Shown here piece by piece: positions 8,532 to 16,649 of a stretch of 64,000 nt of DNA (its first letter is position 1; every line of letters starts with the position of its first letter). Source of the DNA: JAABQT01 sp035459025 (lineage in GTDB: Bacteria; Pseudomonadota; Gammaproteobacteria; Burkholderiales; SG8-39); NCBI GenBank assembly GCA_035459025.1, contig DATHYT010000091.1:1-64000 (forward strand), read 5' to 3'. A program made the translations under genes and the position numbers. The notes beneath the pieces were generated by a model, which was given only the letters and a program-made list of their open reading frames with translations, searched no databases and had not been told where the DNA came from.

Positions 8532-9136
8532 TCACGCGCACCACACAGTCCGGCGTGTCGCTGATCGAGCTGCTGATCGGGCTGGCGATCATGGGCCTGC
8601 TCATCATGATCGGGCTGCCGAACATGGCCACCTGGCTGCAGAATTCCAAGATCCGCACCGCTGGCGAGACCATGCTTGCGGGGCTCACGCTGGCACGCAC
8701 CGAGGCCGTGCGCCGCAACCAAATCGTGCGCTTCCAGATGGTGAATAACCTGACCTCCGCCTGCGTGATTTCCACGTCCGGCACGGACTGGGTGGTAAGC
8801 CTTGACGACGTCACCGGTGCCTGCGACGCGGCCCCCTCCGAAACGGCCGCGCCGCGCGTCATCCAGAGGCGCTCCGGCAGCGAGGGCACGACGAGCGTGG
8901 TGCTGGCTGCGGCCACCGCCGGCGTGGTGCACTTTAACGGCCTGGGCCGTGTCACCAGCCCCGGCGGCGCGGCCAACATGACGCAGGTGGCGATCAGCAA
9001 TCCGGTCGGCGGCACCTGCGAGCACGTGGACGGCGGCGCCATGCGCTGCTTGCGCATCAACATCTCCGTCGGCGGCGAGGCACGCATGTGCGATCCGGCC
9101 GTCACCGACGCGAGCGATCCGAGGATCTGCCCGTGA
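8525..9136 (+). CDS. fimT: Minor pseudopilin, FimT/GspH family
   Basis: A 203-residue pseudopilin starting at a GTG that overlaps the pilE stop by 7 nt. The prepilin site is SG|VSLIELL followed by a hydrophobic helix (about 20 residues) and a beta-rich globular part of the GspH/FimT type (NSKIRTAGETMLAGLTLARTE is the conserved helix region in part). FimT-like minor pilins help prime pilus assembly, and in some species they bind DNA during natural transformation; that second role is not evident here. Confidence 0.83.
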   Translation: MLITRTTQSGVSLIELLIGLAIMGLLIMIGLPNMATWLQNSKIRTAGETMLAGLTLARTEAVRRNQIVRFQMVNNLTSACVISTSGTDWVVSLDDVTGACDAAPSETAAPRVIQRRSGSEGTTSVVLAAATAGVVHFNGLGRVTSPGGAANMTQVAISNPVGGTCEHVDGGAMRCLRINISVGGEARMCDPAVTDASDPRICP

Positions 9137-9543
9137 GGAAGACCCAGTCCGGCGTCGCGCTGCTCGAAGCGCTGGTGGGGATCCTGATCTTCTCCATCGG
9201 CATTCTCGCGCTCATGGGCCTGCAGGCGCAGTCGATCCGCAATACGGTCGAGGCGAAGTACCGCAACGAGGCGGCCTACCTCGCCAACCAGATCATCGGC
9301 CAGATGTGGGTCGATCGCGCCAACCTCGCGGCCTACGACACGGGCGGTGGCGCGAACCCGAATATGACCGCGTGGCGTGCGCAGGTGGCGAACACGCTGC
9401 CGCGCGTTGTTGCCGGCGGCACCAACTCGCCGACCATCGTCGTCGCCGGCAACCAGGTAACCGTGACGATCTTCTGGCAGCTGCCCGGCAGCGACAGCGT
9501 GCTGCGGCAATTCTCCGTCGTCGCGCAAATCAACGATTCATGA
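9133..9543 (+). CDS. pilV: Type IV pilus minor pilin PilV
   Basis: A 136-residue minor pilin with GTG start overlapping the fimT stop. The N-terminus KTQSG|VALLEALVGILIFS has the prepilin peptidase site with Glu at mature position 5, and the following ALMGLQAQSIRNTVEAKYRN is typical of PilV. It is thought to form part of the priming complex at the pilus tip with PilW, PilX, FimT and PilY1. Coupled to pilW by an ATGA overlap. Confidence 0.83.
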   Translation: MRKTQSGVALLEALVGILIFSIGILALMGLQAQSIRNTVEAKYRNEAAYLANQIIGQMWVDRANLAAYDTGGGANPNMTAWRAQVANTLPRVVAGGTNSPTIVVAGNQVTVTIFWQLPGSDSVLRQFSVVAQINDS

Positions 9544-10688
9544 CCATGCCGCTCAAGTCCAACTTCCGTATCACCGCGCCGGCGCGCATGGCGGGCATGT
9601 CGCTGATGGAGATCCTGATCGCGATGGCGATCGGCCTGATCGGCATCGTCGTCATCACGCAGACCTACCTCGTGAACGAGAACTACAAGCGCTCCACCAC
9701 CAGCGCCGGCGGTGCGCAGACCAACGGCGCGCTGGCGCTGTTCTCGATCGAGCGCGAGGCGCGCATGGCCGGCTGGGGCATCAGCTGGTCCACGGCGCTG
9801 GGCTGCACCAACATCCAGTGGTTCTACAACGGCGACTACTCCAGCCCGCCCGGCGGCGGCCTGCCGGTGCTCACGCTCGCGCCCATCGTCATCACCGACG
9901 GCGGCGCCGGGCCCGACACGATCACCATCATGTACGGGAGCGGCACCGAGCGCGTGATTCCGGCGACACTGAGCAAGAGCATGCCGTCTCCCTCGGCCGA
10001 GCTGGAAGTCGACAATCCGCAAGGGTTCTCCGACACTCCGGGCGACATGGTGCTGCTCGTCCAGGGCGGCACCTGCTCCATGACGCAGATCACGCAGGTG
10101 CAGCCCGCCGCGGGCCACCTGCAGCACGGTCCCGGCGTAACGGCCCCCTACAACCCCCCGGGCGGCGGCAGCCTGCTCCCCGCGTTCTCTGCCGGCGCGC
10201 AGGTCTTCAACCTCGGCCGCCCGACCGTCAACGTCTATTCGATCAGCAACAACGCGTTGCAGCTCGCGACCCTGTTCTCGGCGACATCGTCGACGGTGGT
10301 CCCGGCCTATACGCCCACACCGTTCACCATCGTCGACAACATCGTCGACCTGCAGGCCGAGTACGGAAAAGACAACGGCGTGAACAACGGCACGGTCGGT
10401 GCCGTTGCGTATACGGCGAACGACGGGATCGTGGACAGCTACGACAACGTGACGCCGGCAAACGGCGTCGAGTGGCAGCAGGTTCTGTCGGTACGCATCG
10501 GCGTGCTCGCGCGGAGCGAGCATTTCGTGAAGCCCGAGAACGTCGGCGATCCTTGCAGCGCCACGACGGCAGCGCCCACCTGGCGCGGCGGCGCCTTCGC
10601 CGTGCCCGGCGGCATTCCGAGCTGCTACGGCTACCGCGTATTCGAGACCGTGGTGCCACTGCGCAACATGATCTGGAGGCAGGGATGA
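9540..10688 (+). CDS. pilW: Type IV pilus minor pilin PilW
   Basis: A 382-residue protein with an internal prepilin motif after a 20-residue leader (AG|MSLMEILIAMAIG) and the PilW-type helix continuation IERQARMAGWG-like (here IEREARMAGWG). The long beta-rich body has several cysteines. The ATG overlaps the pilV stop and the TGA overlaps the pilX start, giving strict coupling along the operon. Confidence 0.85.
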   Translation: MTMPLKSNFRITAPARMAGMSLMEILIAMAIGLIGIVVITQTYLVNENYKRSTTSAGGAQTNGALALFSIEREARMAGWGISWSTALGCTNIQWFYNGDYSSPPGGGLPVLTLAPIVITDGGAGPDTITIMYGSGTERVIPATLSKSMPSPSAELEVDNPQGFSDTPGDMVLLVQGGTCSMTQITQVQPAAGHLQHGPGVTAPYNPPGGGSLLPAFSAGAQVFNLGRPTVNVYSISNNALQLATLFSATSSTVVPAYTPTPFTIVDNIVDLQAEYGKDNGVNNGTVGAVAYTANDGIVDSYDNVTPANGVEWQQVLSVRIGVLARSEHFVKPENVGDPCSATTAAPTWRGGAFAVPGGIPSCYGYRVFETVVPLRNMIWRQG

Positions 10689-11266
10689 ACACGCGCCCCC
10701 TTCCGCGCGCGCGTCAGCGGGGCGCGGTGCTCTTCATCGCGCTCATCGTCCTGGTCGCCATGTCGCTCGCGGGCATCGCGTTGATCCGTGGCGTGGACAC
10801 CGCGAACCTCATCGCGGGCAACCTCGCGTTCAAGCAGAACGCCACGCACGGCGGCGACTGGGGCGTCGAGCTGGCGCGCGCCTGGCTTCAGGCGCAGGCC
10901 GCGGCCACCTTGTACAACGATGTTCCGGGCCGCTATTCGGCGGCGATGCAGAGCGGGGTCGATTTCACGGCCACCGACCCGTCGGCGCCCGACTTCGACT
11001 GGGCGGCCAATTCCTTCGATGCCGGCGCCGACCCGGCCGGCAACCAGGTGCGCTACGTCATCCACCGCATGTGCGACCTGGCCGGCAACCCGGGTTCCGT
11101 CAATTGCGTGCGCACCAGCCTGGGCGGCACCACCGGCGGCACGCAGGGCGGCGCCACTTACGGCGGCGCGGCCCTGCCGAGCACCTCGCAGATCTATTAC
11201 CGCATCACCGCCCGGGTCACCGGGCCGCGCAACACCGTGAGCTACGTCCAAGTGATGGTCAACTGA
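10685..11266 (+). CDS. pilX: Type IV pilus assembly protein PilX
   Basis: A 193-residue protein with the PilX N-terminus: positively charged start, RGAVLFIALIVLVAMSLAG hydrophobic helix, no classical prepilin Glu5, then the charged FKQNATHGGDWGVELAR segment. PilX is part of the pilus tip complex and is usually encoded directly before pilY1, as here. The pilY1 gene follows after 23 bp. Confidence 0.83.
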   Translation: MNTRPLPRARQRGAVLFIALIVLVAMSLAGIALIRGVDTANLIAGNLAFKQNATHGGDWGVELARAWLQAQAAATLYNDVPGRYSAAMQSGVDFTATDPSAPDFDWAANSFDAGADPAGNQVRYVIHRMCDLAGNPGSVNCVRTSLGGTTGGTQGGATYGGAALPSTSQIYYRITARVTGPRNTVSYVQVMVN

Positions 11267-11289
11267 TCGCTGCATTTTGTGAGATCGCC

Positions 11290-14200
11290 ATGAAAACGCG
11301 CATCGCCTTCCCCTACAGCCAACTGACCCTTGCCCTGGCCGGCGTGTTCGGCCTTGCCGCCACGGCGGGCGCCGCCAACACCGACATCGCCAACGAGCCG
11401 CTGTCGCAGGCGGCGGCGGGCGTGAAGCCGAACGTCATGTTCATCCTGGACGACTCGGGCTCCATGGACTGGGACTACAGCCCGGACTACATCGACGACG
11501 TCGAGCCCTCGGGGGTGTCGCCGAGCACCACCGCCGCGTGCTTTGACGGCGGCGACACCGGCCCGACGTTTACCAACTTTTCCGAAGACTTCGACGACGC
11601 CGCGGGCTCGATCACCGGCCGCGCGGACCACTGCATCGCGGGCGATCCGCCGTTCATGTCGCCGGACTTCAACAAGCAGTACTACAACCCCGCGATCTGG
11701 TACCGGCCCGGCGTCAATTCCGACGGCAGCGTCAAGACCGGCATGAGCGCAACCAACACGAGCAACTGGACCGCGGTGCCGACCGACCCCTATGGCCAGC
11801 AGCAGGACGACCAGCGCGGCATTAGCAAGACCACCGAGAACCTGGTAACGAACTACCCTGATCGCGCCTGGTGCAGGAACACCACCGACGCCGCCACCGA
11901 TACCGCCAATTGCCGGGTGAACTCGGCCTACACGTACCCGAACTGGGAGTTCAACCGCGGCTTCAACAACACCAGCGGCTACGTCAGCAACTATACCCAC
12001 GTGAAGTTCCGCTACGGCGCGCCGTACTACTACCGCATGCAGACGGCGCAGTGGTGCTCCACGCCGACACTCAACGCCGGGACCTGCGTAAGCGGGAGCT
12101 CGGTCAATCCCAGCGCGCACATCTACATCGCCCCGGAGTTCTGCACCGACCCCGAGCTCGTCAACTGTGCCGCGGGTGCGGCGCTGACGCCCGCGCACAT
12201 CTATTCCGGAGCGCGCTGGTGCAGCGACAAAGGCACGCTGCTCAACTGCCAGCGCAAGAAGGTCGGCAACTTCCGCTGGCCGAAGCACCTCGGCACCACC
12301 GCGGTGAGCACGGTCAACATCCCGCCGGTGTCCGCGACGGGAACACTGACGGTTACGCAGACTGAGCTGAACGAGAAGGTCAACACCCTTACGGTCGACG
12401 GCATCTCGATCATCGCCGGTCCGGTGACGGCGGGCGGTAGCTCGACCAGCGCGTTCGCTACGCTGATCCGCGACGCGATCAACGCGTTCGTATCGACGCC
12501 GGAGTACACCGCGACCGTCTCGGGAAGCACGGTCACCATCGCTGCGGCGGCCACCGGCGCCGGCGAGAACGGCAAGACCATCGTCGTCACCACATCCCAG
12601 ACCGGTACCGTCGGCGCGCTGGGGCAGATCACCGTCAACAATGGCGGCGCCAACGCCCAGTACATCGAGGGCATCTTCGTGGTTCATCCGACGAGCGGCT
12701 CGATCAACATCATGTCCACGAGCTGCACGGGAAGCTTCGGCAGCGGCGTGTCGCTGATCGGCGGCGGCACCTATGGCAACCATATCCGGTCGAACAACGG
12801 CACCAATTCCGGCGCCGAACGCACGGCGACCGCCGCGGCGATTGCCGCGTGTATCAACCAGGGCTCGTCCGGCTTTACCGCGACCCAGTCGGGCCAGTCC
12901 GTGGACGTGCGCGCGCCGACGAGCCTTGGCTCGCTCATGAACGGCCGCAGCATCACCATGGACCAGACTAGCGGCAGCTACTTCACCTCCAGCTTCGGTG
13001 GCGGTGTGTCCACGGGCGCGGTGGTATCGACCTCCGGCAGCATGGCGGGCGGCGCCGACACGACGACGGGCACGCTGCCGCTGCGGATTGGCGTCGGCCA
13101 GTTCTCGCGCGTGAACATCGTCTCCAGCAACAATTCGTACCCGAAGGGCTCGGGGCGCTTCGACTGCGCCGGCGCCACCTGTACCTACGCGGAGGAAATG
13201 ACCAACTTCGCAAACTGGTATTCGTACTACCGCACGCGCATGCAGATGATGAAGTCGGCCGCCGGCCGCGCTTTCATCCCCATCGATGACACCTACCGCG
13301 TCGGCTTCATCACCATCAACCCGCAATCGCCGGTGAGCTCGAGCCGCTATCTGCGCATCCAGAACTACGACACTGTGCACAAGGGCAACTGGTACACCAA
13401 GTTCTACGCCCAGGGCCCAAGCGGCGGCACGCCGCTGCGCGAGGCGCTGTCGCGCGTCGGCCGCCTGTACGCGGGCAGGTTCGACGGCATCAACACCGGC
13501 ATCCCGGCAGCCGACGATCCGATGGAAGTGTCCTGCCAGCCGAACTTCGCCATCCTGTCCACGGACGGTTACTGGACCACGGTGGGCTCGTCGGGCAACA
13601 AGATCGACGGCACCGCCATGACGCAGCAGGACAACGCCAACGTCGGACCCTATTCGCTCCGCGCCGACGGTGTCTACGACGGCAGTCCGGCCGGCGCCAC
13701 GGTCGGCCTCGCCGATACGGCCCTGTACTACTACCAGACCGACCTGCGGCCAACCGGCTCGCTCAACGCCGCGAGCGTCGACGTGTCGGCAAACAACGTG
13801 CCGACGACGCAGCAGGACTTCGCCGCCCACCAGCATATGACGACCTTTACGCTGGGCCTGGGCCTGGACGGCACGTTGACCTACCGCAACGACTACCAGA
13901 CCGCCGGCAGCGGCGACTTCCTTGCCATCAAGCAGGGCACGCTCGACTGGCCGAACCCGGTGGCCAACACGCCGCAGGCGCTTGATGACCTGTGGCACGC
14001 GGCGGTCAACGGCCGCGGCGTGTTCTTCAGCGCATCCAACCCGCAGGAGCTGGCCAACAGCCTCACCGACACCCTCGACGCGCTGAAGAAGCGGGTCGGC
14101 GCGGGCGCGGCGGCGGCGACCTCGAACCTGCAGCCGGTGGCGGGCGACAACTTCGCCTTCACCGCGCAGTACCAGACGCAGGACTGGATCGGCGACCTGA

Positions 14201-16281
14201 AGGCGCGCACCATCGACCTGAACACGGGCGCGATCTCCCAGGTCGAGCTGTGGTCGGCGCAGGCGCTGCTCAACGGCCGCGCGCATACCAGCCGCACGCT
14301 GTTCACGTTCGACGCCACGGACCCGTACGTCTCGACCAGCGTCACCGATGTCGGCAACCAGCTGAAGCACTTCTGCGCCAGCGCGGCGCCGGTTGCACCG
14401 TGGTGCATCGACGGTCTGGGCCTGACGCTCGCCGAACAGGCGTATTTCAACCCCAATCAGCTGCCGCAATGGACCTCGATCAGCGGCAATCCGCTGCAGG
14501 TGCCCAATGCCACCGTGGAAAATCTCGTGAACTTCCTGCGCGGGCACCAGGCATTCGAGGACCAGGGCAACGCCTCCGGCACCGACCTGTTCCGCGAGCG
14601 CACCGCGCTGCTCGGCGACATCATCAACGCGCAGCCGGCCTACGTGCGCTCGTCGCCTTTCAACTACAACGACACGGGCTACAAGGACTTCAAGACGTGC
14701 TCGGAAGGCACCACCACGGTGACCTGCCCGGCCGCACAGTTCCCGTCGCCGACGATCCCGCGCCGGCCGACCGTGTTCATCGCCGCCAACGACGGCATGC
14801 TGCACGCGATCGAGACCGACGTGAACAACGATCCGTACTACCAGACCGGCGGCATCCCGACCGGGTCCACGGCGGACGACACGTTCTCCGGCGGCAACAA
14901 CGCCGGCAACGGCGTCGAGCGCTGGGCCTACATCCCGGGCATCGTGCTGCCGAACCTGTACAAGCTGGCGTCGATGCCCTACGGCCACCGCTACTTCGTG
15001 GACGGCTCGCCGACCGTGGGCGACGTCTGCATCAGCACGCCGTGCGCGGGGCTGGACGACTGGCGCACCATGCTGGTGGGCGGTCTCAATTCCGGCGGGC
15101 GCGGTTTCTACGCCCTTGACGTCACCAACCCGCTCAAGCCGCGCGCCATGTGGGAGTTCAAGGTGCGCAAGCCGAGCGTCACCGCGTGCGCGGCCACCCC
15201 CGCGGCCGCGGTCGGCGCCAAGGATGACTGCGACCTGGGCCTGTCCTTCGGCAACCCTGTGATCACCAAGATGAAGGCGACCGGCAAGTGGGTGGTTATG
15301 GTGACTTCGGGCCTGAACAACACCGGCTTCGAGCCGAGCACCGCCAATCGCCAGGGCGACGGCATGGGGTACCTTTACATCCTCGACGCGCTGACCGGGG
15401 CCATCATGCACAAGATCCCGACCAACGTCGGCAGTCCGGGCACCCTCGCCAACAGCTACACGGACGCCGTCCCGAGCGGCCTGGCCAAGGTCAACAACTG
15501 GGTAACCAGCTCGCTCACCGACAACACGACCCTTGCGGTCTATGGCGGCGACATGCTGGGCAACCTGTGGCGCTTCGACCTCGACAACACGAGCGCGACC
15601 TACCTCACGGCGGTAAAGGTGGCGGAGCTGAAGGATGCGTTCGCCAACCCGCAGCCGATCACCACCAAGCCCGAGCTCGGCCTGATCAACAGCCGGCGCG
15701 TGATCTTCGTGGGCACCGGCCGCTTCCTCGGCAACTCCGACAAGGCCGACACGAGAAAGCAGTCGATCTACGCCATCGCCGACGACCTGGCCGGCAACGT
15801 CACGGTCACCGACCGCACGCCGCTGGTGCAGCAGACGATCACCGCGATCGGCTCCACCTCGCGCACGGTGTCGTCGGTTAACGTGGTGGACTGGACCAAC
15901 GCCGCGGTGCGCGGCTGGTTCATCGACCTGCCCGACAAGGGCGAGCGCGTCAGCGTCGATCCGCAGCTGCAGCTCGGTACCCTGGTGGTCGGCTCCAACG
16001 TGCCTTCGACCGACACCTGCGTCGCGGGCGGTACGGCCTGGATCAACACCTTCGACTACCGCACGGGCGGCTACGTCGCGGGCGCCACGGCGAACGCGGT
16101 CAGCCAGAAGATCTCGGGCTCCGTGGCGGTGGGTATCAACGTGATCCAGCTCCCGGGCGGCAAGGTGGTGACGGTGGTGACCACCGCGGACAACCAGCAG
16201 TTGCCGGTCGAGACGCCGATTGCGCCCGCCAGCTTCCAGGGCAGGCGCGTGGGCTGGCGCGAGCTGAACGCAGACCAGTGA
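11290..16281 (+). CDS. pilY1: Type IV pilus tip-associated protein PilY1
   Basis: A 1663-residue secreted adhesin, longer than the roughly 1160-residue PilY1 of Pseudomonas. It has a signal peptide (cleavage near GAA|NTD), a von Willebrand A-like domain starting with the metal site DDSGSM at residues 54-59, and the C-terminal beta-propeller with VFIAANDGMLHAIETD near residue 1160. PilY1 caps the pilus and functions in adhesion, retraction control and surface sensing. The region at about residues 350-577 is an extra beta-rich insertion with two related repeats. A GTGA overlap couples the gene to the TonB-like gene behind it. Confidence 0.92.
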   Translation: MKTRIAFPYSQLTLALAGVFGLAATAGAANTDIANEPLSQAAAGVKPNVMFILDDSGSMDWDYSPDYIDDVEPSGVSPSTTAACFDGGDTGPTFTNFSEDFDDAAGSITGRADHCIAGDPPFMSPDFNKQYYNPAIWYRPGVNSDGSVKTGMSATNTSNWTAVPTDPYGQQQDDQRGISKTTENLVTNYPDRAWCRNTTDAATDTANCRVNSAYTYPNWEFNRGFNNTSGYVSNYTHVKFRYGAPYYYRMQTAQWCSTPTLNAGTCVSGSSVNPSAHIYIAPEFCTDPELVNCAAGAALTPAHIYSGARWCSDKGTLLNCQRKKVGNFRWPKHLGTTAVSTVNIPPVSATGTLTVTQTELNEKVNTLTVDGISIIAGPVTAGGSSTSAFATLIRDAINAFVSTPEYTATVSGSTVTIAAAATGAGENGKTIVVTTSQTGTVGALGQITVNNGGANAQYIEGIFVVHPTSGSINIMSTSCTGSFGSGVSLIGGGTYGNHIRSNNGTNSGAERTATAAAIAACINQGSSGFTATQSGQSVDVRAPTSLGSLMNGRSITMDQTSGSYFTSSFGGGVSTGAVVSTSGSMAGGADTTTGTLPLRIGVGQFSRVNIVSSNNSYPKGSGRFDCAGATCTYAEEMTNFANWYSYYRTRMQMMKSAAGRAFIPIDDTYRVGFITINPQSPVSSSRYLRIQNYDTVHKGNWYTKFYAQGPSGGTPLREALSRVGRLYAGRFDGINTGIPAADDPMEVSCQPNFAILSTDGYWTTVGSSGNKIDGTAMTQQDNANVGPYSLRADGVYDGSPAGATVGLADTALYYYQTDLRPTGSLNAASVDVSANNVPTTQQDFAAHQHMTTFTLGLGLDGTLTYRNDYQTAGSGDFLAIKQGTLDWPNPVANTPQALDDLWHAAVNGRGVFFSASNPQELANSLTDTLDALKKRVGAGAAAATSNLQPVAGDNFAFTAQYQTQDWIGDLKARTIDLNTGAISQVELWSAQALLNGRAHTSRTLFTFDATDPYVSTSVTDVGNQLKHFCASAAPVAPWCIDGLGLTLAEQAYFNPNQLPQWTSISGNPLQVPNATVENLVNFLRGHQAFEDQGNASGTDLFRERTALLGDIINAQPAYVRSSPFNYNDTGYKDFKTCSEGTTTVTCPAAQFPSPTIPRRPTVFIAANDGMLHAIETDVNNDPYYQTGGIPTGSTADDTFSGGNNAGNGVERWAYIPGIVLPNLYKLASMPYGHRYFVDGSPTVGDVCISTPCAGLDDWRTMLVGGLNSGGRGFYALDVTNPLKPRAMWEFKVRKPSVTACAATPAAAVGAKDDCDLGLSFGNPVITKMKATGKWVVMVTSGLNNTGFEPSTANRQGDGMGYLYILDALTGAIMHKIPTNVGSPGTLANSYTDAVPSGLAKVNNWVTSSLTDNTTLAVYGGDMLGNLWRFDLDNTSATYLTAVKVAELKDAFANPQPITTKPELGLINSRRVIFVGTGRFLGNSDKADTRKQSIYAIADDLAGNVTVTDRTPLVQQTITAIGSTSRTVSSVNVVDWTNAAVRGWFIDLPDKGERVSVDPQLQLGTLVVGSNVPSTDTCVAGGTAWINTFDYRTGGYVAGATANAVSQKISGSVAVGINVIQLPGGKVVTVVTTADNQQLPVETPIAPASFQGRRVGWRELNADQ
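12340..13020 (+). repeat. Two diverged repeats forming an insertion inside PilY1
   Basis: Two segments of about 90-105 residues share a pattern: an Ala-rich helix ending in AIN or CIN, then TATVSGSTVTIAA versus TATQSGQSVDVRAP, then NGKTIVV versus NGRSITM, then a Gly/Ser/Thr-rich stretch. They interrupt the N-terminal VWA-like part. The similarity was judged by eye at protein level; DNA identity is low, so the duplication is old. Confidence 0.5.
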
Positions 16282-16649
16282 GACGCGGCGTCCTCGCGTG
16301 GGTGGGCGCCGCCGGTATCCTCTGCCTGGCGCCCACCGCGCACGGCGACGCTGCCGAGCCGAAATACTGGCCGGCCGAAAAGCTCGAGGCGCGGCCGCAG
16401 ATCAAGACGCACGTCATGCCGGAGTACCCGAAGGATCTCCCGGCGGGCGTGCGCGGCCGCGTGGTGCTGGAGCTGTTCGTCGCCCCGGACGGAACATTGG
16501 ACCGCGTACGCGTCGCCAGTGCCGAGCCGCGCGGGCGCTTCGAGCAGGCCGCGCTCAAGGCTTTTTCGGCGGCAGGCTTTACGCCCGGCATCCGCAAGGG
16601 CAAGGCCGTGCCCAGCCTGGTGCGCATCGAGGTGACGTTCGGCAACTAG
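16278..16649 (+). CDS. Exported TonB C-terminal domain-like protein
   Basis: A 123-residue protein starting at a GTG overlapping the pilY1 stop. Residues 1-23 look like a signal peptide (hydrophobic VLAWVGAAGILCLA, cleavage near AHG|D). The rest matches the TonB C-terminal fold: PEYPKDL, then GRVVLELFVAPDGTLDRVRV, then FEQAALKAFSAAGFTPG. It lacks the long membrane anchor and proline-rich spacer of a true TonB energy transducer, so it may be a free periplasmic domain. Its link to PilY1 suggests a role in pilus or outer-membrane secretin function; that is inference. Confidence 0.75.
   Translation: MRRGVLAWVGAAGILCLAPTAHGDAAEPKYWPAEKLEARPQIKTHVMPEYPKDLPAGVRGRVVLELFVAPDGTLDRVRVASAEPRGRFEQAALKAFSAAGFTPGIRKGKAVPSLVRIEVTFGN

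Noticed and set aside
11242..15411. A 1389-residue open frame antisense to pilY1
   Set aside because: Composition is Arg/His/Val/Ala-rich with no recognisable motif. It mirrors the codon pattern of pilY1, as expected from GC-rich DNA.
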